40,872 bases of DNA from NCBI GenBank assembly GCA_016869435.1, contig VGEB01000016.1:1-40872 (forward strand), in the 5' to 3' direction. Each line of letters begins with the position of its first letter. Position 1 is the first letter of the stretch. Source of the stretch: Alphaproteobacteria bacterium (GTDB lineage Bacteria; Pseudomonadota; Alphaproteobacteria; Rhizobiales; Beijerinckiaceae). A program made the translations under genes and the position numbers. Below, piece by piece: positions 34,021 through 40,872 of the stretch. The notes under the pieces are model-generated. The model saw only the letters and a program-made list of their open reading frames with translations, was not told the origin of the DNA and did no database searches.

Positions 34021-34499
34021 GCGGCGCCCCGTTTGAGGCGCACGAGCGCAAGCGCCGCGCGCGCGGCGTCGGCGCCCTTGTTCCCCTGTTTCGGATCGGC
34101 GCGAACGATCGCCTGGGCTTCGTTCTCGACGGTGAGCACGCCATTGCCGAGCGGCAGGCGGCGCGAGACGGAGAGATCGGTCAGCGCCCGCGCGCTCTCA
34201 TTGGCGACGAGTTCGAAATGATAGGTTTCGCCACGGATAACGCAGCCGAGCGCAACCACGCCGTCGTAAGGCGCGCCGGCAAGCTCGGCCTCGTCGAGCG
34301 CGATCACCGCCGCCGCAGCGAGCTCCAGCGCGCCGGGAACATGGATCACCGTCGCCTGCGACCGAAGCGCGCGCAAAGCGTCAAGCGCGCCTTCGCGCAG
34401 CATGGCGACGACGTGAGCATTGAACTTCGTCGCGACGACGAGAATGCGCGCGCCCGGCACGGGCTGCGCGTCATCGTCGTCGGGTGCAAAACCTGCCAT
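34017..34499 (-). CDS. ribH: 6,7-dimethyl-8-ribityllumazine synthase
   Basis: Lumazine synthase, which condenses ribityl-aminouracil with dihydroxybutanone phosphate, the penultimate riboflavin step. About 160 residues. Recognisable features are ARILVVATKFNAHVV, IHVPGALELAAAAVIAL, YDGVVALGCVIRGETYHFEL and NGVLTVENEAQAI. The start ATG at 34499 has AGGAG upstream; a longer start at 34532 is weaker. It overlaps nusB. Confidence 0.97.
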   Translation of the reverse strand: MAGFAPDDDDAQPVPGARILVVATKFNAHVVAMLREGALDALRALRSQATVIHVPGALELAAAAVIALDEAELAGAPYDGVVALGCVIRGETYHFELVANESARALTDLSVSRRLPLGNGVLTVENEAQAIVRADPKQGNKGADAARAALALVRLKRGAA

Positions 34500-34556
34500 G
34501 GGAACTCCTCGCGCCGAGACGGATACACGCAATTTGGCGCGCCGACTACAACAGCG

Positions 34557-34633
34557 TCATGGCCGAGCTTGTCGCAGCCATCCATGTCTATCAGAAATTT
34601 CGTGGATGCCCGCGACAAGCGCGGGCATGACGG
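34557..34633. repeat. Palindromic repeat between ribE and ribH
   Basis: A core inverted repeat ATGCCCGCG/CGCGGGCAT with a 5-base loop (34606-34628), embedded in flanks reading TCATGGCCGAGCTTGTCGC and GGATG/CATGACG. This is a widespread mobile-like intergenic element in related bacteria. Confidence 0.8.
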
Positions 34634-34649
34634 CGTGATTCGGTTCGCG

Positions 34650-35252
34650 TTATCGCGTCTCGCTCAATCGCGCCGCGTAGCGCGCCATCAGATCGACTTC
34701 GATATTGAGCGCATCCCGTTCCCTGCGCGCGCCGAGCGTCGTCATGGCCAGCGTATGGGGAATGAGCAGCACGGAAAAGCGATCGCCTTCGACCTCGTTT
34801 ACGGTGAGCGAGACGCCGTCGAGCGCGAGAGATCCCTTCTTGGCGATGAAGCGCGACAGTTCGCGCGGCGCCTCGAACCAAGAGCGGCACATGTCATCGA
34901 AGTCTTCGCGCGACACGATGCGCGCGACGCCGTCGACATGGCCGGTGACGATATGGCCGCCAAGTTCGTCGCCGATCTTCAAGGCGCGTTCGAGATTGAC
35001 GCGCGTTCCCTCAAGCCATGTTCCGACCGTCGTCACGGCGAGCGTCTCGGCGGCGGCGTCGACCTCGAAAATCGTTCGCACGTCTTCGCGGGCGACGTCG
35101 ACGACGGTCAGGCACACGCCGGAACAGGCGATCGAGGCGCCAAGCGCGATGCCGTCGTAATCATAGGAACAGGCGATGCGCAGGCGCCGTAATTCGCCGC
35201 GCGGCGCCACCGAAACCACTTCGCCCATATCGGTGACAATGCCGGTGAACAT
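34650..35252 (-). CDS. ribE: Riboflavin synthase alpha chain
   Basis: A 200-residue two-lumazine-domain enzyme converting two 6,7-dimethyl-8-ribityllumazines to riboflavin. [12 protein letters not shown] begins the first barrel, SIACSGVCLTVVDVA and LGGHIVTGHVDGVA are conserved, and LALDGVSLTVNEVEGDRFSV begins the second copy. The ATG at 35252 overlaps the ribD stop (TGATG). ribH follows after a repeat-containing gap of about 150 bases. Confidence 0.96.
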   Translation of the reverse strand: MFTGIVTDMGEVVSVAPRGELRRLRIACSYDYDGIALGASIACSGVCLTVVDVAREDVRTIFEVDAAAETLAVTTVGTWLEGTRVNLERALKIGDELGGHIVTGHVDGVARIVSREDFDDMCRSWFEAPRELSRFIAKKGSLALDGVSLTVNEVEGDRFSVLLIPHTLAMTTLGARRERDALNIEVDLMARYAARLSETR

Positions 35253-36382
35253 CAGTCGACCCGTGCGTATCGAGTCATCGTGTCGGCGCCGAGCGCGCGC
35301 GTTTCGATCAGACGATAGCGCGAATCATCCTCGAGGGCGGCGCGCGCCGTCGGCGTCAGCGCGGGACGCCCTTCACGTCCCAGTGGCTTGACGCCGGTGT
35401 GCAGAATCACCTCATCGGCGAGATCGGCGGCGAGCAGACTTTCGGCAACGCGCGGACCGCCTTCGCTGAACACGCGGGTGACGCCGCGATCGGCGAGAAG
35501 TCTCAAGGCGCTCGGCAGATCGAGCAGGCCGTCGCGCGTCCCGATGCAGACCACTTCCGCGCCGGTGGCGCTTTCGAAAGTTTTGACCGATTGATCGCTG
35601 ACATCCGATCCGGCGATCACCAGCAGCGGCGTTTCGCGCGCGGTCGACGCAAGGCGCGACCGCGGCGACAGTGACAGTTTCTCGTCGAGCACGACGCGCA
35701 GAGGCTTGCACTGCTGCATGCCCGGCAGACGCACGGTCATCAGCGGATCGTCGTCGCGCGCAGTGCCGCCGCCGATCATGATCGCGTCGTGCAGCGAGCG
35801 CTGCACATGGGTGAAGGCGTCGGCGACGGGCCCGGTGATGTGCAAACGCGGATCATGCGCGGCGCCGGCGGCGTAGCCGTCCGCGGTTCGCGCCAGTTTC
35901 AGCGTGATCATCGGCCGGCGACGGGTGACCCGCAGGATATGCCCGAGGTGATCGCCGCGCGCGGCGGCGGCGCCCGGCCCGACGACCACGTCGATTCCCG
36001 CTTGGCGCAACCGCGCGTGGCCGTCGCCCGAGACGCGCGGGTCGGGATCCTCCAGCGCGGTGACGACGCGTGCGACGCCGCCGGCGATGATGGAATCGAC
36101 GCAAGGCGGCGTCGCGCCATGATGCGCACATGGCTCCAGAGTCACGTAAAGCGTCGCGCCGCGCGCGGCTTCGCCAGCCGCCGCCATGGCGATCGCCTCC
36201 GCATGCGGGCGCCCGCCCGGCGCGGTCCAGCCGCGGGCGATGACGATCCCGTCGCGCACCAGCAGCGCACCTACCGCCGGATTGGGCGCCGTGCGGCCGA
36301 GATTGCGCCGCCCAAGCGCAAGGGCCGCCGCCATAAAGGCGTCGTCGGTCGCCGTTTGCGGAAAGGATTCGTGAACCGTCAT
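35252..36382 (-). CDS. ribD: Bifunctional riboflavin deaminase-reductase
   Basis: A 376-residue enzyme performing pyrimidine deamination and ribosyl reduction in riboflavin synthesis. The N-terminal cytidine-deaminase domain has [14 protein letters not shown], the zinc motif HAEAIAMA and [18 protein letters not shown]. The C-terminal reductase has [17 protein letters not shown] and [19 protein letters not shown]. The start at 36382 (MTVHESF) makes an ATGA overlap with the nrdR stop. An extended frame upstream is unsupported. Confidence 0.96.
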   Translation of the reverse strand: MTVHESFPQTATDDAFMAAALALGRRNLGRTAPNPAVGALLVRDGIVIARGWTAPGGRPHAEAIAMAAAGEAARGATLYVTLEPCAHHGATPPCVDSIIAGGVARVVTALEDPDPRVSGDGHARLRQAGIDVVVGPGAAAARGDHLGHILRVTRRRPMITLKLARTADGYAAGAAHDPRLHITGPVADAFTHVQRSLHDAIMIGGGTARDDDPLMTVRLPGMQQCKPLRVVLDEKLSLSPRSRLASTARETPLLVIAGSDVSDQSVKTFESATGAEVVCIGTRDGLLDLPSALRLLADRGVTRVFSEGGPRVAESLLAADLADEVILHTGVKPLGREGRPALTPTARAALEDDSRYRLIETRALGADTMTRYARVD

Positions 36383-36879
36383 GCCTTCTCTGGGTCGCCC
36401 GCGTCCGGCGCAAAAATCGCGCCATCGCCGCCGCTCTCCAATTCGTCGATCACCGCGGAGAAGTCGCTGACCTCGCGAAAATCGCGATAGACCGAAGCGA
36501 AGCGCACAAAGGCGACGGCGTCGAGCGAGCGCAGGCCTTCGATGACGAGTTCGCCGATACGCTGGCTTTGCACCTCGACTTCGCCGAGGCTTTCGAGCTG
36601 ACGCACGATTCCGGAAATCATCTGCTCGACGCGTTCCGGCTCGACCGGACGCTTGCGCAAGGCGATCTCGACCGAGCGCATCAGCTTGTCGCGATCGAAG
36701 GGCGCGCGCCGCCCCGATTTCTTGACGACGATGATTTCGCGCAGCTGCACGCGCTCGAAGGTGGTGAAGCGGCCGCCGCAGGTCGGACAGACGCGGCGCC
36801 GGCGTATGCAGGACGAATCTTCCGCCGGACGAGAGTCCTTCACCTGCGTGTCGGCGGAGCCGCAATAGGGACAGCGCAT
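36379..36879 (-). CDS. nrdR: Transcriptional repressor NrdR
   Basis: A 166-residue nucleotide-sensing repressor of ribonucleotide reductase genes. An N-terminal zinc ribbon ([20 protein letters not shown], then [15 protein letters not shown]) precedes an ATP-cone ([20 protein letters not shown]) and the family C-terminus [18 protein letters not shown]. It lies in the common glyA-nrdR-ribD order, with a repeat-containing gap of about 170 bases to glyA. Confidence 0.97.
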   Translation of the reverse strand: MRCPYCGSADTQVKDSRPAEDSSCIRRRRVCPTCGGRFTTFERVQLREIIVVKKSGRRAPFDRDKLMRSVEIALRKRPVEPERVEQMISGIVRQLESLGEVEVQSQRIGELVIEGLRSLDAVAFVRFASVYRDFREVSDFSAVIDELESGGDGAIFAPDAGDPEKA

Positions 36880-36903
36880 CTGTCGTCCTTCGAGCTGCGC
36901 GCG

Positions 36904-37039
36904 ACACCCTCCCCTTGAGGGGGAGGGTCGAGCCCGCGAAGCGGAGTCGGGGTGGGGTGACTAACCAACACGACTCGGGTTTCACCCCCTCCCGGCCGCC
37001 TCCGGCGACCGACCTCCCCCCCTCGAGGGGGAGGTGGCG
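36904..37039. repeat. Composite palindrome between glyA and nrdR
   Basis: Outer CCCTCCCC/GGGGAGGG hairpin at 36904-36930 and a similar CTCCCCCCCTCGAGGGGGAG hairpin at 37007-37039, with CGGGGTGGGGTGA (36948-36960) nearly complementary to the TTTCACCCCCTCCCGG run (36980-36995). The three inverted pairs give a large cruciform-like mosaic, a repeat class typical of this order. Confidence 0.78.
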
Positions 37040-37046
37040 CATCCGC

Positions 37047-38321
37047 TCAATAAATCGGGAACTTCGCGGTCAGCGCGTGAACCTTTTCCTTCACGGCGGC
37101 TTCGGTCGCTGCGTTGCCTTCTTCGCCCTTCGAGGACAGGCCGTCGAGAACCTCGACGATCATCTTACCGACCTCTTTGAACTCGCCCTGGCCGAATCCG
37201 CGCGAGGTCGCCGCCGGCGAGCCGAGACGAATGCCGGAAGTGACGAAGGGCTTTTCCGGATCGAAGGGAATGCCGTTCTTGTTGCAGGTGATGTGCGCCC
37301 GGCCGAGCGCGGCCTCGGCGGCCTTGCCGGTGATCTTCTTGGGGCGCAGATCGACGAGCATCAGATGATTGTCGGTGCCGCCCGAGACGATCGCGAGGCC
37401 GGCGTCGACCAGGGTCTGGGCCAATGTCTGCGCATTGTCCTTCACCTGCTGCTGATAGGTCTTGAACTGCGGCGTCAACGCCTCGCCGAAGGCCACGGCC
37501 TTGCCGGCGATGACATGCATCAAGGGGCCGCCCTGCAGGCCAGGGAAGACCGCCGAGTTGATCTTCTTGGCGATGTCCTCGTCATTGGTCAGCACCATGC
37601 CGCCGCGCGGGCCGCGAAGCGTCTTATGCGTCGTCGTGGTGACGACATGCGCATGCGGGAACGGCGACGGATGCAGCCCGGCCGCGACGAGACCGGCGAA
37701 ATGCGCCATGTCGACCATGAAATAGGCGCCGACGCTGTCGGCGATCTTGCGGAAGCCTTCGAAGTCCCAGATGCGGGAATAGCCCGACCCGCCGGCGATG
37801 ATCAGCTTTGGCTTATGCTCCTTGGCGAGCTCGGCGACCTGCTCCATGTCGATCCGGTGGTCCTGCTTGCGCACCGTATAGCTCACCGGCTTGAACCAGC
37901 GGCCGGAGACATTGACCGGCGAGCCATGCGTCAGATGGCCGCCCGCAGCGAGGTCGAGGCCCATAAAGACATCGCCCGGCTGCATGAGCGCCAAGAAAAC
38001 CGACTGATTGGCCTGCGAGCCGGAGTTCGGCTGCACATTGGCGAAGCCGCAATCGAACAGCTTCTTGGCGCGGTCGATTGCGAGATTCTCGGCGATGTCG
38101 ACGAACTGGCAGCCGCCGTAATAGCGCTTTCCGGGATAGCCCTCGGCGTATTTGTTGGTGAGAACCGAACCCTGGGCCTCCAGTACCGCCTTGGAAACGA
38201 TATTCTCCGACGCGATCAGTTCGATCTCATGCCTCTGGCGGCCGAGTTCGAGTTCGATCGCCTTGGCGATTTCCGGATCGGAAGCGCTGACGGAGGCGGT
38301 GAAGAAACCGGATTGGCTCAT
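37047..38321 (-). CDS. glyA: Serine hydroxymethyltransferase
   Basis: A 424-residue PLP enzyme interconverting serine and glycine and making 5,10-methylene-tetrahydrofolate. Motifs: [53 protein letters not shown] (PLP lysine) and [17 protein letters not shown]. Full family length. In methanotrophs of the serine cycle this enzyme is central to carbon assimilation, but that link depends on the organism's identity. The leader contains a terminator-like hairpin. Confidence 0.98.
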   Translation of the reverse strand: MSQSGFFTASVSASDPEIAKAIELELGRQRHEIELIASENIVSKAVLEAQGSVLTNKYAEGYPGKRYYGGCQFVDIAENLAIDRAKKLFDCGFANVQPNSGSQANQSVFLALMQPGDVFMGLDLAAGGHLTHGSPVNVSGRWFKPVSYTVRKQDHRIDMEQVAELAKEHKPKLIIAGGSGYSRIWDFEGFRKIADSVGAYFMVDMAHFAGLVAAGLHPSPFPHAHVVTTTTHKTLRGPRGGMVLTNDEDIAKKINSAVFPGLQGGPLMHVIAGKAVAFGEALTPQFKTYQQQVKDNAQTLAQTLVDAGLAIVSGGTDNHLMLVDLRPKKITGKAAEAALGRAHITCNKNGIPFDPEKPFVTSGIRLGSPAATSRGFGQGEFKEVGKMIVEVLDGLSSKGEEGNAATEAAVKEKVHALTAKFPIY

Positions 38322-38360
38322 TTCTATGGACCTCTATGCCTAACGGCGGTGGGCGAAAGC

Positions 38361-38396
38361 AAAAACCGGCTCCCGGCGTTAAGCGGCGAAGCCGGT
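38361..38396 (-). promoter_or_regulatory. Terminator-like hairpin in the glyA leader
   Basis: On the minus strand, ACCGGCT (38396-38390) pairs with AGCCGGT (38371-38365), followed at once by TTTTTGC; the T run is at 38365-38361. It sits 40-75 bases upstream of the glyA ATG in transcript direction, so it could be an attenuator or leader terminator. No riboswitch class was recognised. Confidence 0.45.
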
Positions 38397-38540
38397 CCTT
38401 AGGACGCGCATCTTGAGAGGGGTCGCTTATCACGGCGAAGCCGCGACGGGAAGAGCGGCCGCGGTCGCGGCCCCAGCCGCAGCCGCGAGCCCAAAATGAC
38501 GCCGCCGGCCCGGCGCAAGAACGGGACGCCATAATTTCGC

Positions 38541-38558
38541 TTCAAACGAGCGTTTGAA
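38541..38558 (+). promoter_or_regulatory. Candidate TetR operator, perfect 8-bp inverted repeat
   Basis: TTCAAACG-AG-CGTTTGAA, a perfect 18-bp dyad 33 bases upstream of the ATG at 38591 in the putative promoter. A TetR-family regulator gene is the second gene behind it, suggesting autoregulation of both genes. Confidence 0.65.
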
Positions 38559-38569
38559 ATTCAATCAGT

Positions 38570-38580
38570 CGTTTTAAACG
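38570..38580 (+). promoter_or_regulatory. Second shorter dyad with the same half-site
   Basis: CGTTT-T-AAACG, sharing the AAACG/CGTTT half-site of the dyad 11 bases upstream, and lying 10 bases before the start codon. Possibly a second operator or part of a cooperative site. Confidence 0.5.
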
Positions 38581-38590
38581 GAGGTTCGCC

Positions 38591-39199
38591 ATGGGGAGCC
38601 ATCTGGAAGAAAAATTTGCTACAGCCAGCGCCCGGTGTCGCCGGCTTCTCATCGACACGGCCGTTTGCGTCGTCGCGACCTCGCTCGTCGCCGTCTTGCC
38701 GCCGCAATGGAAGAATGGCGAGGCGCTGAAGGAGATGGTGTTCACCACCGACCCGGTGAGCGGCAAAATCATCGACCGGATCCTGTCCGCGGAGACCGAA
38801 CAGGACGCATCGGAGCGCAAGAGCGCTGCGCCGGCGGTCTTCGCCGTTTATCCGCAGGAGAACATTTCCGACTGGTCAACCAAAGCCGTCGCTGAAAAAA
38901 CTGAAACGATTTCCGTCAAGCCGCCCAAGGTCGCCGCCTTGCGTAAGGCGACGGCGGAAAAGAAAAACCCTGTCGAGTCGACGCCGCCTGCGCTCCCGAC
39001 CGCTAACGCCGAGCCGACCGCTTCCTCCGCCCAGACAACGGGCGAGAGTTCGGAGCACCAGGAACGGAGCTTGTTGGCCAGGCTCGACCCGACAGGGCTA
39101 CCGTCAAAATTGGCGCCGCTCGGCCAAAAAGCGTGGAACGGCGCGACGTCGCTCACGACCGCCGTGTCGAGCTTCGTCAACGCCTATCGCTTTTTTTGA
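38591..39199 (+). CDS. Membrane-anchored or envelope hypothetical protein
   Basis: A 202-residue protein. A hydrophobic stretch at about residues 20-40 (LLIDTAVCVVATSLVAVLPP) could anchor it in the membrane with the remainder outside. The middle and C-terminus are Pro/Ala/Ser/Thr/Lys-rich (KPPKVAALRKATAEKKNPVE) and end in an aromatic NAYRFF. Good ribosome binding site CGGAGG 6-11 bases upstream. No family recognised. Followed after 10 bases by a TetR-family gene, so the pair is a likely operon under the palindromic operators. Confidence 0.7.
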   Translation: MGSHLEEKFATASARCRRLLIDTAVCVVATSLVAVLPPQWKNGEALKEMVFTTDPVSGKIIDRILSAETEQDASERKSAAPAVFAVYPQENISDWSTKAVAEKTETISVKPPKVAALRKATAEKKNPVESTPPALPTANAEPTASSAQTTGESSEHQERSLLARLDPTGLPSKLAPLGQKAWNGATSLTTAVSSFVNAYRFF

Positions 39200-39209
39200 G
39201 GACGCGGGC

Positions 39210-39857
39210 TTGAGCAGTCTCGAACAGGTCCGCGTCGTATCCCGCGCGACGGAGACGACGCGGGCGGCGCTCATCAAGGCCGCAACGTCAGTTTTCGCGG
39301 AATTTGGATATGACGGCGGCTCGGTGCGGCTCATCACCAAACGGGCGATGGCCAACCAAGCCGCCGTCAATTACCACTTCGGCGGCAAGGACGGGCTCTA
39401 TCGCGAAGTGCTGATCGCGGCGACGCGCGCCTTCGAAGAGAACGCGTTTCTGGACGCCGAAGAGCTCGACGCGCTCTCGCCGGAAGACGCGCTTCGACGC
39501 TATCTGCGCCAATTTCTGCTGCCGCTCGTCAAGCGTGATCGCGTCAGCCGCTATCTGCGCATCTTCGCCTGGGAAAGCGTGCAGCCGAGTCAGGTGTTCA
39601 GCGCCTTCATCGCTCAGTCGCCGCCACGCATTTTTCGCCTCGCAGACCGGGTTGTGCGGCGTTTTCTACCGCAAGACGCCTCTGCGGAAACCATTACTTT
39701 CGCGATGCTGTGGCTCGCCCAGCAGCCGATGTTCTTCGTGCGCGAAGCGGAACGGCTGGGGCAGCCGCCGTTCTCGCTCACATTCGACGACGATTCGCTG
39801 GAGCGGCTCGTCGATACGCTCGCCTGCTTGAGTCTCCAAGGACTCGCCGGAGTCTGA
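39210..39857 (+). CDS. TetR-family transcription regulator (CerR/DUF1956-like)
   Basis: A 215-residue repressor-type regulator. The N-terminal TetR helix-turn-helix is RAALIKAATSVFAEFGYDGG followed by AMANQAAVNYHFGGKDGLYREVL. The C-terminal part (ALRRYLRQFLLPLVKRDRVS, then QPSQVFSAFIAQSPPRIFRL) resembles the CerR/DUF1956 ligand domain. Start TTG at 39210 with GAGGA upstream, 10 bases after the previous gene's stop. It probably binds the AAACG/CGTTT dyads upstream of 38591. The ligand is unknown. Confidence 0.85.
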   Translation: MSSLEQVRVVSRATETTRAALIKAATSVFAEFGYDGGSVRLITKRAMANQAAVNYHFGGKDGLYREVLIAATRAFEENAFLDAEELDALSPEDALRRYLRQFLLPLVKRDRVSRYLRIFAWESVQPSQVFSAFIAQSPPRIFRLADRVVRRFLPQDASAETITFAMLWLAQQPMFFVREAERLGQPPFSLTFDDDSLERLVDTLACLSLQGLAGV

Positions 39858-39908
39858 CCCTTATGACATCGCCGCGCCAGTTCGTGGCGCGCGCTTTTAG
39901 GGACAAAC

Positions 39909-40052
39909 ATGGCCGCTCTGCTGCACAGCAACTATTTTTCCGCCGTTCTGACCGAGGCTCAAAAGGCCCTTGAGCTCACCGAGAATGTCATCATCCTTGC
40001 CGCGACCGTGGCGCTCATCGGCGCGTTCCTGACGCTGATTAGAGGCGCCTAG
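39909..40052 (+). CDS. Very small predicted membrane protein
   Basis: A 47-residue ORF with one hydrophobic segment (ENVIILAATVALIGAFLTLI) after a polar N-terminus with helical character (SAVLTEAQKALELTEN). AGGGA lies 6-10 bases upstream of the ATG. Downstream of the TetR gene on the same strand by about 50 bases. No family recognised; composition supports but does not prove a real gene. Confidence 0.45.
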   Translation: MAALLHSNYFSAVLTEAQKALELTENVIILAATVALIGAFLTLIRGA

Positions 40053-40203
40053 TCCTTTTGCGTCAGCGCCGTGCGCTCCGTTCTTGTCGTCGTCGCGCAA
40101 TCAGGGCATGCTTGAACTCGCCCTTAGCGCGCTTTCCGATCAGACGGAATCGCCTGATCGATTAGAAATCGCGCCAGGTTAATAGGCTGGAGCAAATTCT
40201 CAT

Positions 40204-40227
40204 CGAAAAAGTCTGTCAACTTTTTCG
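40204..40227. repeat. Perfect 9-bp inverted repeat with 6-base spacer
   Basis: CGAAAAAGT (40204-40212) and ACTTTTTCG (40219-40227), spacer CTGTCA, located 25 bases upstream of the GTG start of the next gene. Could be a promoter-proximal operator or a weak bidirectional terminator. Confidence 0.6.
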
Positions 40228-40250
40228 GAACTTGCTCGAGCAACTCACGG

Positions 40251-40604
40251 GTGACGAAGGTGAACCTTGCAGCGGCGTCCTTAGCGGTTGCGACCGCCGT
40301 GGTTTTCTTAAATTCGGCGCAGGCACGGCCTCTAACGCTGCTCTGCCGGCATAGCGACAACCTCTATGCGGTCCCTTACGCAGTCTCATATTTCCCATTG
40401 AGTTCGACGCTCGCCATAACGGACAATGGACGAACCGACGAATATGGCGTCGAAGACATCACAAGGGACAACGGTGGCTACATCATACAGGCTTACGGCA
40501 AACTGCTGAACGCGCGCATCACGCTGATCACGTCGGTTCCAAGGCAGATTCTCTATTCGGGCGCCTTCACCAACGACGTCTTCGCGATCGATTATTGCAG
40601 GTAG
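40251..40604 (+). CDS. Small secreted hypothetical protein
   Basis: A 117-residue protein. A Sec signal peptide (MTKVNLAAASLAVATAVVFL, then NSAQA before RPLTLLC) is predicted, with cleavage after AQA. The mature part has two cysteines (LLCRHSDN and the penultimate IDYCR) that could form a disulfide, and alternating strands suggesting a beta structure. Start GTG at 40251; ribosome binding site not obvious. No known family recognised. Confidence 0.65.
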   Translation: MTKVNLAAASLAVATAVVFLNSAQARPLTLLCRHSDNLYAVPYAVSYFPLSSTLAITDNGRTDEYGVEDITRDNGGYIIQAYGKLLNARITLITSVPRQILYSGAFTNDVFAIDYCR

Positions 40605-40710
40605 GCAGGATCGTCGGCGACGGCTAGATGTGAGCTTTCTATAGGTTGTCCATCCGGACGAGGCCGAGGAAAGTGGAGTTGCGAAGCTTCACCTTTTCCC
40701 GGAGGTCCGG

Positions 40711-40872
40711 ATGAACATCCATAAGAATGCCCGTTTGACGCCGAACGGTCGAGCGGAATTGGCGCGGATGGTCCTGGAAGGCGGCCAATCGATTGCGCAC
40801 GTCGCAAAAGCTTTTCACGTTTGCGCCAAGACCGCCCGCAAATGGACGGAGCGGTTCCAGCAGGCGGGCGCG
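40711..40872 (+). CDS. IS481-family transposase, N-terminal part only
   Basis: The first 54 residues of a transposase cut by the window end. The sequence MNIHKNARLTPNGRAELARM, then QSIAHVAKAFHVCAKTARKW is the HTH/leucine-zipper start typical of IS481 transposases. A strong GGAGG lies 6-10 bases upstream of the ATG. The left end of the element probably lies within about 70 bases upstream (a TGTCCATCCGG-type sequence begins near 40647), but the right end is outside, so boundaries cannot be confirmed. Confidence 0.85.
   Translation, partial: MNIHKNARLTPNGRAELARMVLEGGQSIAHVAKAFHVCAKTARKWTERFQQAGA

Noticed and set aside
34533-35400. FMN riboswitch for the riboflavin genes
   Set aside because: The rib genes sit inside an operon with overlapping starts, and no conserved RFN-like core (AGGGUGAAAUUCCC-type strings) was seen in the gaps.
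36904-37039. Possible CRISPR or regularly spaced repeat
   Set aside because: The repeats are inverted pairs of different sequence, not direct repeats with unique spacers. No cas genes are present.
35252-37042. Extended 596-residue RibD frame
   Set aside because: The upstream 220 residues cross nrdR in another frame and a palindromic repeat. The true start at 36382 overlaps the nrdR stop as ATGA.
36915-38402. 495-codon plus-strand frame opposite glyA
   Set aside because: Antisense of glyA, with no motifs or start signals of its own.

Overview
The window looks like a chromosomal segment of a high-GC alphaproteobacterium of the order Hyphomicrobiales. Evidence for this is the dgt/erpA divergent pair, the run glyA-nrdR-ribD-ribE-ribH-nusB-thiL, the alphaproteobacterial LeuC and H+-pyrophosphatase, and the GC-rich composite palindromes typical of this order. 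A Tat-exported 13-cysteine copper storage protein of the Csp1 type suggests a methanotroph of the Methylocystis/Methylosinus group. That assignment is inference, because no methane monooxygenase gene is present.

Layout. 1-2113: an intact IS1595-family element with 24-bp terminal repeats and a perfect 8-bp target duplication sits inside the 3' end of a staphylococcal-nuclease-like gene. 2247-5388: dgt (with a palindromic repeat inserted in frame), erpA, a PfkB-family kinase and tRNA-Asn. 5389-8050: a gene-poor stretch, then small orphan genes (two putative zincin-like proteins flanking a thioredoxin-fold protein, and two small secreted proteins). 8125-13695: leuC, an Rsm22-type methyltransferase, a VOC protein, rplS, a phasin, a DUF2076 protein and a small exported protein. 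13758-20634: a minus-strand block of TPR/outer-membrane barrel, FecR-domain protein with a His-rich tail, CHASE2 adenylate cyclase and HD-domain protein, with an orphan ORF and a Crp/Fnr regulator just upstream. 20739-23059: an EEP-family nuclease/phosphatase and the csp-cusF copper pair. 23080-29659: M14 deacylase and GCS2 ligase, D-amino-acid transaminase, membrane proteins and nadE. 29799-38321: a truncated doc toxin gene, hppA, and the thiL-nusB-ribH-ribE-ribD-nrdR-glyA series. 38591-40872: an envelope protein and TetR regulator behind two palindromic operators, small ORFs, and the start of an IS481-type transposase at the right edge.

How parts fit together. The most interesting module is the minus-strand signalling block. 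A tandem set of outer membrane, periplasmic and inner-membrane cyclase genes lies next to a Crp-like regulator that keeps the cAMP-type phosphate-binding cassette, so an envelope-to-cAMP-to-transcription circuit is a testable inference. The csp-cusF pair is a likely periplasmic copper storage and handling unit. The rib/nusB/thiL/glyA/nrdR genes are ordinary housekeeping genes, with ATGA-type overlaps suggesting translational coupling. Palindromic repeats occur between several of them and inside dgt.
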